15,576 bases of DNA from Verrucomicrobiales bacterium (GTDB lineage Bacteria > Verrucomicrobiota > Verrucomicrobiia > Verrucomicrobiales > SLCJ01). The notes below the pieces were generated by a model, which saw only the letters and a program-made list of their open reading frames with translations, searched no databases and was not told where the DNA came from. Every line of letters starts with the position of its first letter. Within the stretch, counting starts at the first letter, position 1. The stretch lies in the NCBI GenBank assembly GCA_007125835.1, contig SLCJ01000190.1, positions 1 through 15,576 on the forward strand, read 5' to 3'. Of the stretch, positions 7,658-14,317 are shown piece after piece. The position numbers and the translations under genes are program-made.

Positions 7658-9487
7658 ATGGTCCAACTTCCCTGGCTCCTCCTCCTGTTGCCCCTGGCCA
7701 CCGCTGCCCTGATTCATTTCGCACTCGGTGGAAGCGGCCGCCTCGCCGCTTGGACCGGCACCGCCTCCGCCTTCGGCATGCTGGGCCTTTCGGTTTCCCT
7801 GCTCGTCGGCGCTACGGCCGAGGCCTCGCCCTTCGTCTGGCTCGAAACCGGCATGTTCCATCCGGATCTCGAACAGGCCATCACGCTGTCACTCAAAACC
7901 GACCGCCTCGCGCTGTCGATGATGTTGGTGGTGACCATCGTCGGCGCTTTGGTTCACCTGTTCTCGCTTACCTACATGGCGGAGGACAAGGCGCGCCCGC
8001 GCTACTATGCCGGGCTCTCGCTGTTCCTGTTTTCCATGACCGGTATCGTCCTCGCGGGCAATCTGTTCATGATGTTCATTTTCTGGGAGCTGGTCGGCCT
8101 CAGTTCCTACCTCCTGATCGGCCACTGGTTCACCAAAAAATCCGCGGCCGAAGCATCCAAGAAAGCCTTCCTCACCAACCGCATCGGCGATTTCGGCTTC
8201 CTCGTAGGCATCCTCCTGATCTGGGGGGCTTTCGGCACGGTAGATTTCAATGCCCTGGAACGACGCGTCGACCTCGGCAACCTGCCGCTCACCGGCGGTT
8301 TGCTTACCGCCGGCATCCTATGCCTGTTTGCGGGTGCGGTCGGCAAGTCGGCTCAGTTTCCGCTGCACGTCTGGCTGCCCGACGCCATGGAAGGTCCGAC
8401 TCCCGTGTCGGCTCTCATCCACGCTGCCACCATGGTCGCCGCCGGGGTCTACATGCTGGTGCGCATTTCCTTCCTCATCGCCCTCGATCCCACCGCCGCG
8501 ATGACCATCGCCTGGATCGGCGGCGGCACCGCCCTGCTCGCCGCACTCCTCGCCACCCAGCAGGACGACATCAAGCGCGTGCTCGCCTACTCCACACTCT
8601 CCCAGCTCGGCTACATGGTGATGGCTGTCGGCCTGCTCGCCTCCCAAGCCGCCTACTTCCATCTGTTCACCCACGCCTTTTTCAAGGCGCTGCTGTTCCT
8701 CGGTGCCGGCGCGGTGATCTACTGCTGCCACCACGAGCAGAACATCTGGAAAATGGGAGGGCTCGCCAAACGCATGCCGCTGACCTTCGCCACCTTCGCC
8801 ATCGGCACCGCCTGCTTGATCGCCGTGCCTTACGTCACATCCGGATTCTATTCCAAAGAGGCCATTCTCGACTCCGCCTACGCCGCGTCACGCCCGCTTT
8901 TCTGGATCGCCGCTTTTGTCGCCCTGCTCACCGCCTTCTACATGACCCGCCTCGTGGTCGTCGCCTTCCTCGGCAAGGCACGTAGCCAGTATGCGCGCGA
9001 CGCCGTCGAGGCGCCGACGCCCATGGCCTTTGCCCTCACCTGCCTCACCCTGCTCTCGATCGTTGGCGGTTTTCGTTTTTTCGCCGAGGCGATCCTGCCG
9101 CGCGGATTCTACCCGACATTCGACAGCCCGCACCACAATTTCGTCATGGCGGTGTCGATCATTTGTTTGTTGGCTGGCGTCGTCGCCTCCTTCCTGCTCT
9201 ACCGCGGGCGTGAGAAAGACCCCCTGCACATTACCCCGCTGCGCCGCGGACTTTATATCGACGATCTCTACACAGGACTGATCCGGCTTTTCCAGGATGG
9301 TGCTGCGGCCGTCGCCGCCGCTTTTGACCGCCACATCCTCAATGGCTTCTTCCTCGGCGGCACGGCGGCCCTCACCCAAGCCGTCGGCTCTGTCTTCCGC
9401 CGCATGCAGCCCGGAAGCCTCCACTTCTACCTCGTCCTCGCCGCGCTCGGCATCATGCTTCTGATCTGGGCCACCTCCACCGTCTGA
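7658..9487 (+). CDS. nuoL: NADH-quinone oxidoreductase subunit L (ND5 type)
   Basis: NuoL is the distal antiporter-like proton-pumping subunit, with a long lateral helix that braces the membrane arm. Its 609 residues are close to the 613 of E. coli. Channel residues are in place: E144 in FWELVGLSSYLLIG, K230 in the segment that runs into FPLHVWLPDAMEGPTPVSAL, and K400 in SGFYSKEAIL. The QDDIKRVLAYSTLSQLGYM block (302-320) is also intact. The C-terminal part from about 520 (GLYIDDLYTGLIRLFQ onwards) corresponds to the lateral helix plus a final transmembrane anchor. Compared with NuoM in the same operon it is fully canonical. It starts 54 bp after nuoK. Confidence 0.97.
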   Translation: MVQLPWLLLLLPLATAALIHFALGGSGRLAAWTGTASAFGMLGLSVSLLVGATAEASPFVWLETGMFHPDLEQAITLSLKTDRLALSMMLVVTIVGALVHLFSLTYMAEDKARPRYYAGLSLFLFSMTGIVLAGNLFMMFIFWELVGLSSYLLIGHWFTKKSAAEASKKAFLTNRIGDFGFLVGILLIWGAFGTVDFNALERRVDLGNLPLTGGLLTAGILCLFAGAVGKSAQFPLHVWLPDAMEGPTPVSALIHAATMVAAGVYMLVRISFLIALDPTAAMTIAWIGGGTALLAALLATQQDDIKRVLAYSTLSQLGYMVMAVGLLASQAAYFHLFTHAFFKALLFLGAGAVIYCCHHEQNIWKMGGLAKRMPLTFATFAIGTACLIAVPYVTSGFYSKEAILDSAYAASRPLFWIAAFVALLTAFYMTRLVVVAFLGKARSQYARDAVEAPTPMAFALTCLTLLSIVGGFRFFAEAILPRGFYPTFDSPHHNFVMAVSIICLLAGVVASFLLYRGREKDPLHITPLRRGLYIDDLYTGLIRLFQDGAAAVAAAFDRHILNGFFLGGTAALTQAVGSVFRRMQPGSLHFYLVLAALGIMLLIWATSTV

Positions 9488-9533
9488 TTCTCCCCCGCTT
9501 TCCCCTCTCGCAACCGGACCCAACCTTCCCTCC

Positions 9534-11003
9534 ATGCCCATCGTTCTCATCCTTCTCGTGTTCCTGCCCCTGGCCGCTGCCGCCCTCATTGGCCTGCGCG
9601 CTCCGGCGCGCGCGACCTCCCTCGGCACTGCCATCGTCATGGTGTTCCTCGTCGCGGCTCTGAACCACTACTTCGACCGTGAGTCGCCGTCGATGCAGTT
9701 CGCCTCCAGCCTCACCGTGATGGAGAATCCAGGCATCGCCCTCGCTTTCGGGATCGACGGTATGTCGCTGGTAATGCTGCTGCTCTCGGTGCTGGTGCTT
9801 TTCGCCGCGCTGTGGATGATCGATCCCCTCGCCGACAACGCCCGCCTGCAATACGCCGGCTCGCTGCTGATCGCCGGGGGGGCCATCGGGGCCTTTGCCT
9901 CCACCGACCTGTTCTTCTTTTTCGCCTTCCACGAGCTGGCCCTGATCCCCACCTTCCTGCTCATCGGCATGTGCGGGCGCGGGTCCAATGCCCGCAGCGC
10001 CGCCTGGCGCATCACCCTCTACCTCGGCCTCGGCAGCCTGATCCTGCTCGTCGGGCTGCTCGCCCTGCACCACGCCCTCGGCCAGCCGGGCTTCTCGATC
10101 ACCGAACTCCACGCAAGGGCCATGGCCGACCCCATCGCCCCCGAAACCCAGAGCTGGATCGCCCTGCTTCTGATCATCGGCTTCGGCTCGCTGGTTTCCC
10201 TCGTGCCGCTGCACTCCTGGGCCGCCCCGGCCTACGCCGCCGCACCCACGCCCGTCGCCATGCTGCACGCCGGCGTGCTTAAGAAATTCGGCCTCTACGG
10301 CCTGTTGCGTGTCGCCGTGCCCATGCTCCCCGAGGGGATGCGCGAATGGGCCGGCCTCCTGCTCGTCCTGCTTCTCCTCAACATCATCTATATGGGGCTT
10401 GTCACCATCGCTTGCAAGCGGCTGGATACGATGTTTGGCTGCTCCTCGGTGATGCACATGGGTTACCTTTTCCTCGCCGTCGCCGCGCTCTCCCTCACCG
10501 GCCCCGACAACACCCTCGCCTACCGCGGGGCCATCCTCCTGATGTTCGCCCACGGCGTATCCATCGCCCTGCTCTTCGCCCTCGCCGACCGCATCGAATC
10601 GCGCACCGGCACGCTGGAAATCGCACGCCTCTCCGGCCTCGGCCGCGCCATGCCCTCGCTCGGCTTCCTGTTCGGCATCGCCGCCTTCGCCTCGATCGGC
10701 CTGCCTGGACTCGCCAATTTCGCCGGCGAATTGCTTGTCTTCCTTTCCGGCTTCCACGGCTTCCGCCCGTCCGAGGGCCTTCAGCCCCTGCAATGGGCCA
10801 CCATCCTCGCCGTGTGGGGAGTGGTGATCTCCGCCGTCTACATGCTGCGGGCCTACCGCACCGCCTTCATGGGCGATCCCGACGCCTCACGCCGCCACGA
10901 CGTCCTCACCACCGAGGAGAAACTCCCGCTCGCCGCCCTCGCCGGCGCGCTGGTCGTCGTCGGCTTCTTTCCCAACCTGCTCCTGCAATACCTCCCTTTC
11001 TGA
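9534..11003 (+). CDS. nuoM: NADH-quinone oxidoreductase subunit M (ND4 type), divergent
   Basis: NuoM is the middle antiporter-like proton-pumping subunit. The protein has 489 residues (E. coli 509) with about 14 hydrophobic segments. The fold and position are clear, and the TM5 glutamate (E134, in FHELALIP) is kept. So are the TM8 lysine (K251, in GVLKKFGLYG) and the TM12 glutamate (E399, in NFAGELL). Several signatures are altered by my recollected alignment to E. coli. The TM7 lysine K234 corresponds to L220, the LPDAH motif after PLHSW is AAPAY (230-234), and the DIKRLIAYSS-type block reads RLDTMFGCSS (296-305). NuoL and NuoN here keep all of these. The surrounding sequence is otherwise well formed, so this is a divergent lineage of NuoM, not a decaying gene. 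Leader: CAACCTTCCCTCC. Confidence 0.93.
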   Translation: MPIVLILLVFLPLAAAALIGLRAPARATSLGTAIVMVFLVAALNHYFDRESPSMQFASSLTVMENPGIALAFGIDGMSLVMLLLSVLVLFAALWMIDPLADNARLQYAGSLLIAGGAIGAFASTDLFFFFAFHELALIPTFLLIGMCGRGSNARSAAWRITLYLGLGSLILLVGLLALHHALGQPGFSITELHARAMADPIAPETQSWIALLLIIGFGSLVSLVPLHSWAAPAYAAAPTPVAMLHAGVLKKFGLYGLLRVAVPMLPEGMREWAGLLLVLLLLNIIYMGLVTIACKRLDTMFGCSSVMHMGYLFLAVAALSLTGPDNTLAYRGAILLMFAHGVSIALLFALADRIESRTGTLEIARLSGLGRAMPSLGFLFGIAAFASIGLPGLANFAGELLVFLSGFHGFRPSEGLQPLQWATILAVWGVVISAVYMLRAYRTAFMGDPDASRRHDVLTTEEKLPLAALAGALVVVGFFPNLLLQYLPF

Positions 11004-11027
11004 TCGCCCCAGCGCCCCTTTCCACCC

Positions 11028-12515
11028 ATGTCCCCGCACTATCTGGAAATCTTCGTCATCGGCCTCGCCCTGACCCTGCTCATGGCAGATGCCTTCTTCC
11101 CGGCACGCGAAAAGCGCGTCATCGCCTGGATCGGCGCATCTGGTCTGGCCATCGTGTTCGGCCTGTTGTTTGTCGTCGATCCCGCCGCCCTGCCGCCCGA
11201 CACCATCGCTCCCTACTACTCGGCCGACCCACACGCCCTGTTTTTCAAAGGGCTCGCCCTGATCGCGACGATCTTCGTCCTCCTGCTTGGCTGTGATTTC
11301 ATGCCCGTCCTCCGGCGCGGCATCAACGGTGCCGACAACGACCGCAAAGGCGGCGTCGCCGAGTCATTCATCCTCCCCCTCTTTGCCTGCGCCGGCATGA
11401 TGTGGATGGCCTCCGCCACCGACCTGATCTTCCTCTTCCTTTCGCTCGAATTGGTCACCATCAGCTTCTACGTGCTGGTCGCCTCGATGCGCCGCCAAGT
11501 CGGATCGCTCGAAGCCGGAGTCAAATACCTTCTCCTCGGTGCCCTCTCCACCGGCATGCTCGTCTACGGCATCACCTGGGTGTTCGGAGCCACCGGCATG
11601 ACGAAAATGAGCCAGCTCGCCGTCGCCGTCCCCGGCATGACCGACAACATCGCCGCCCTCACCTTCGGCTCGATGCTCGTGCTCGCCGCCCTCGCGTTCA
11701 AGGTCGGCCTGTTTCCCTTCCACTCCTGGATCCCCGATGTCTACCAAGGTGCCCCCACGCCGGTCACCGCCTTTCTCGCCGTCGCCTCCAAGGCCGCCGC
11801 CGTGCTGGTGCTCGCCCGCTTCCTCGACCCCTTCCTCAACAACCCCGAAATCGCCGCCAAACTGATCCCCGTCCTCGGTGTAATTTCCGGTGCAACCCTT
11901 TTGTTTGGGAACCTTGGGGCGCTCGGCCAATACAATTTCAAAAGGCTGATGGCCTACTCGTCCATCGCCCACGCCGGTTTTCTCCTGCTGGGCATTCTTG
12001 GGCGCGACTTCACCCTCGTATCATTCTACCTCGGCGCCTACGTCTGCATGACCCTCGCCGCCTTTTTCGCCATTTCCATCGTCCGCCGTTCCGTTGGCCG
12101 CGACGACCTTTCCGCCTTCAACGGCCTCGCCCGCAGGAACCCGGCACTCGCCTTCACCCTCGTCGTATCCGCCGCCTCACTCGCCGGGGTACCCCTCACC
12201 GCCGGATTCATCGGCAAATTCGGCGTGCTCATGGGTGCCGTGAATGCCGGATACTGGCCCCTGGTAGCCGTGGCCGTGCCCGCCGCCGCCGTCGGCTTTT
12301 ACTACTACTTCAAAATCGTCCGCCACATGTTCTGGGAGAAACCAGACGACCTCGAACCTCTCCCCGTCGGACGCCTCAGCACCACCGCGCTTGCCCTCCT
12401 CACCGCCGGCACGCTCGTTCTCGGATTCTACCCGAGACTCCTCGAACGCGCCATTCAGGACGCGCCCATCGTGCCCATCCCTGCGGCCACGGCCAACACC
12501 GCCGACACACCGTGA
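11028..12515 (+). CDS. nuoN: NADH-quinone oxidoreductase subunit N (ND2 type)
   Basis: NuoN is the antiporter-like proton-pumping subunit nearest the quinone module. The protein has 495 residues (E. coli 485). Key residues are present: E141 in LSLELVTISFYVL, K225 in ALAFKVGLFPFHSWIPDVYQGAP, K255 in TAFLAVASKAA, and a TM12 lysine in AGFIGKFGVLMG. The FKRLMAYSSIAHAGF block (305-319) is canonical. The C-terminal tail after residue 478 is polar and variable. The spacer from nuoM is only 24 bp and ends in CCCCTTTCCACCC. The stop codon overlaps a possible GTG start of murI. Confidence 0.97.
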   Translation: MSPHYLEIFVIGLALTLLMADAFFPAREKRVIAWIGASGLAIVFGLLFVVDPAALPPDTIAPYYSADPHALFFKGLALIATIFVLLLGCDFMPVLRRGINGADNDRKGGVAESFILPLFACAGMMWMASATDLIFLFLSLELVTISFYVLVASMRRQVGSLEAGVKYLLLGALSTGMLVYGITWVFGATGMTKMSQLAVAVPGMTDNIAALTFGSMLVLAALAFKVGLFPFHSWIPDVYQGAPTPVTAFLAVASKAAAVLVLARFLDPFLNNPEIAAKLIPVLGVISGATLLFGNLGALGQYNFKRLMAYSSIAHAGFLLLGILGRDFTLVSFYLGAYVCMTLAAFFAISIVRRSVGRDDLSAFNGLARRNPALAFTLVVSAASLAGVPLTAGFIGKFGVLMGAVNAGYWPLVAVAVPAAAVGFYYYFKIVRHMFWEKPDDLEPLPVGRLSTTALALLTAGTLVLGFYPRLLERAIQDAPIVPIPAATANTADTP

Positions 12516-12550
12516 GGCCACCCCGCCAGGGAACCTATCTCCACCCCGTG
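12512..12550 (+). promoter_or_regulatory. nuoN-murI junction with two candidate GTG starts
   Basis: Two in-frame GTG codons could start murI. One at 12512 shares bases with the nuoN stop TGA (GTGA, 4-bp overlap), which is the classic arrangement for translational coupling. The other, at 12548, sits behind a pyrimidine-rich stretch like those before the nuo genes. Neither has a Shine-Dalgarno. I favour 12548 because it follows the local leader pattern and wastes fewer unconserved residues. Confidence 0.45.
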
Positions 12551-13396
12551 TCCGCCTCTGACAGCCCATCCACACCCGCACCCGCCCCGCCTCCCTGCAT
12601 AGGCGTGTTCGACTCCGGCCTCGGCGGGCTCAGCGTGCTGCGCGAGATCCACGCTCGGCTGCCCCACATCCCCCTCCACTACATCGCCGACAGTGCCTGG
12701 TGCCCCTACGGCGGACGCGAACCCGAAGAGATCCGCCGCCGCGCTCACGCCCTGGCCACGCACCTCGTCGCCCGCCACGCGCACATGCTTGTGGTGGCCT
12801 GCAACACCGCCACCATGGCCGCCATTGATTCGCTCCGCACCGAGTTTACGCTGCCGATCATCGGCATGGAGCCTGCGGTCAAACCCGCCGCCGCGCACAC
12901 CCGAAGCGGCGTCATCGGCGTGCTCGCCACTGGAGCCGCCCTGGCCGGGGAAAAATTCCACCAACTCGTCACCCGGCACGCCGCCTCGGTAAAAGTCGTC
13001 ACCCGCCCCTGCCCGGGATTGGTCGAACGCGTCGAATCCGGCGACCTCGGAAGCCCCGACCTCCTCGCCGACCTCGAAAGCCACACCCGCCACCTGCTCT
13101 GCGCCGGTGCAGACGTGATCGTCCTCGGATGCACCCACTACCCCTTTCTCCGACCCGCCCTCTCCCGCATCCTGCCCGCCGACATCACCATCATCGACAC
13201 CGGCTCCGCCGTTGCCCGGCAAGTCGAAAACCGCCTCTCCGAAGCTCCCGCCCTGATAGCCACCCAGGCTCCCCCCGCTGCCGACTCCCCGCCCATCGAT
13301 TTGCACATCGAAACCACCGGCGACCCGCCACACATCCAAACCCTCGCCCCCAAACTCTGGCCCGCGACCGCCGCCGCCAAATTCTCCGGCCTCTGA
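12548..13396 (+). CDS. murI: Glutamate racemase
   Basis: MurI converts L-glutamate to D-glutamate for peptidoglycan, in the cytoplasm and without a cofactor. The GTG start at 12548 gives 282 residues, within the family's usual range. The two-base catalytic machinery is complete: D22-S23 in GVFDSGLGGLSVL, C85 in VACNTATMA and C195-T196-H197 in LGCTHYPFLRP. The YIADSAWCPYGGRE stretch (46-58) is the usual substrate-side loop, with PYG. The 12548 start is chosen because CCTATCTCCACCCC just before it matches the leaders of the nuo genes. An in-frame GTG at 12512 would overlap the nuoN stop by 4 bp and add 12 unconserved residues. The close spacing suggests co-transcription with nuo. Residues 1-16 are Pro/Ala/Ser-rich and the last 40 are poorly conserved. 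Confidence 0.95.
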   Translation: MSASDSPSTPAPAPPPCIGVFDSGLGGLSVLREIHARLPHIPLHYIADSAWCPYGGREPEEIRRRAHALATHLVARHAHMLVVACNTATMAAIDSLRTEFTLPIIGMEPAVKPAAAHTRSGVIGVLATGAALAGEKFHQLVTRHAASVKVVTRPCPGLVERVESGDLGSPDLLADLESHTRHLLCAGADVIVLGCTHYPFLRPALSRILPADITIIDTGSAVARQVENRLSEAPALIATQAPPAADSPPIDLHIETTGDPPHIQTLAPKLWPATAAAKFSGL

Positions 13397-13501
13397 TCTT
13401 TCCTGCCGGGATGTCTGCGTCCACCACTATAGATCCCCCCACCGCGCCCCGCTTCCTCACATCAACAATCAAAAATCCACAAGGCCCGGTTTCCTGTCAA
13501 A
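13397..13501. other. Convergent intergenic region, no clear terminator
   Basis: This stretch separates murI (+) from the hydrolase remnant (-). I looked for a terminator between the two converging units and saw only a weak inverted pair: CCGGC at the very end of murI and GCCGG about 14 bases later, with no T-run. Transcription may therefore end by another mechanism, such as Rho. The sequence is C-rich on the + strand and holds no convincing gene. Confidence 0.5.
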
Positions 13502-13756
13502 TCAGGGTGCCCGAACTTCGTCGAGAATCTCCACCATCGCCTCGGCCCAAAGGTCGTAGCCCCGCGCATTGGGATGCATGGCACCGATCAGTAGCACCAC
13601 CGTGTCCGGCCGCAAGTCCTCGGGCCACTCGCCATGGCGAAGCCGCCACACCACATGCTCGCTGCGGCCGCCGGAATACCCGAGATTCAGAGCCCCCACC
13701 AGAGCGAAATGCAATCCAAAGCTTGCGGGAGCTGATCGGCGGGACGAATCACTCAC
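13502..13756 (-). pseudogene. Remnant of an SGNH/GDSL-type hydrolase
   Basis: The frame reads 84 residues from a GTG at 13756, which overlaps the stop of the upstream mutarotase-like gene by 8 bp. It contains two recognisable pieces of an SGNH hydrolase of the platelet-activating-factor-acetylhydrolase-like type. Block II plus following residues appears as HFALVGALNLGYSGGRSEHVVWRL, ending in VVLLIG. The C-terminal block V follows as HPNARGYDLWAEAM. Two parts are missing. The N-terminal block I with the catalytic serine (GDS) is absent. So is everything normally found between the LIGTNN-type block III and the DxxH block: LIG runs straight into AMHPNA. The catalytic Ser and Asp are therefore gone and only the histidine remains. 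The joins are in frame, so this looks like decay by deletion. A short protein could still be made but cannot be an active hydrolase of this family. Confidence 0.75.
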
Positions 13757-14303
13757 CCATCGCCCGCCGCAGCTCGGCTTCCTTCTCCGCAGACCAATAC
13801 CCGCAATCCAGCTCAATGAAAACCGAGGTGTAAGGCAGTGTGAGGTCCGTCTTGAGAATCAACACATTAAACAAACCCGCCGACTCATCCAGCTTGTGTA
13901 TGATATCCATGTGGGGAAGCGTCACCACCGCAGCCCCGCCAAGGGCGGCGCCAAGAGCATCCCGCAACTCGGTGATCCCGGGGGCCGCCTCTTCGGTGAC
14001 AAAAGCAAGCTCCTTGTCAAGATGGATCACTGCCTGGACATGCTCCGCCGCCTCAACGGCCTCGAGCACCGCGCCCAGCACCTCCAGATGGCCGGCCCCC
14101 GTGGCTAGCGTTGTAATGCCCGGAGCGCTTTGCAGCGGATACGCCGAATCGGCCACAACGATGAAATTGCGATGCCCCATTCGCGGCAACTCGGTGGCAA
14201 GCGTTTCGCGCCAGCCATCCGCAGCCTGCGCGGCACAAATGGTGGTGAAAAAAAGGACCGCCGATGCCGCGCACCGGACCAGCAATGATTTGCTCAGTTT
14301 CAT
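13749..14303 (-). CDS. Predicted exported RbsD/FucU-type protein (sugar mutarotase-like)
   Basis: The protein has 184 residues and starts at an ATG. Residues 1-28 look like a Sec signal peptide: a KLSK basic start, a hydrophobic core, then AQA before the likely cleavage. The mature part resembles the D-ribose pyranase/L-fucose mutarotase family. GHRNFIVVADSAYP at 43-56 matches the family's GHxDxIVIADANFP, with H44 and D52 spaced as the catalytic His and its Asp partner are in RbsD. The C-terminal KTDLTLPYTSVFIEL (151-165) parallels the RTGEATPYANIIL strand. Known RbsD and FucU are cytoplasmic and help sugars enter metabolism by interconverting anomers. A signal peptide on this fold is odd and suggests a periplasmic role or another substrate. 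It lies 14 bp after the regulator and just before the hydrolase remnant on the same strand. The family call rests on motifs recalled from memory and is fairly sure; the function is inferred. Confidence 0.7.
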   Translation of the reverse strand: MKLSKSLLVRCAASAVLFFTTICAAQAADGWRETLATELPRMGHRNFIVVADSAYPLQSAPGITTLATGAGHLEVLGAVLEAVEAAEHVQAVIHLDKELAFVTEEAAPGITELRDALGAALGGAAVVTLPHMDIIHKLDESAGLFNVLILKTDLTLPYTSVFIELDCGYWSAEKEAELRRAMGE

Positions 14304-14317
14304 TAGTATTATTAGGG

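Noticed and set aside
9453..10793. 446-residue open frame on the - strand opposite nuoM, and similar long - frames opposite nuoF, nuoI/J/K and murI
   Set aside because: These mirror conserved complex I and murI genes, have low-complexity Gly/Glu/Asp/His-rich translations, and arise from high GC at third codon positions.
11402..12547. Upstream extension of the murI frame through nuoN
   Set aside because: This part of the frame is Arg/Pro/His-rich shadow sequence over nuoN; glutamate racemase homology begins only after 12548.
13387..13410. CCGGC...GCCGG inverted pair as murI terminator
   Set aside because: Only 5 bp of stem, a 14-base loop, and no T-run.
13757..13816. ATG at 13816 as the start of the SGNH fragment
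   Set aside because: Residues before the GTG at 13756 are out-of-frame antisense-like translation of the mutarotase-like gene's own coding sequence and show no hydrolase similarity.
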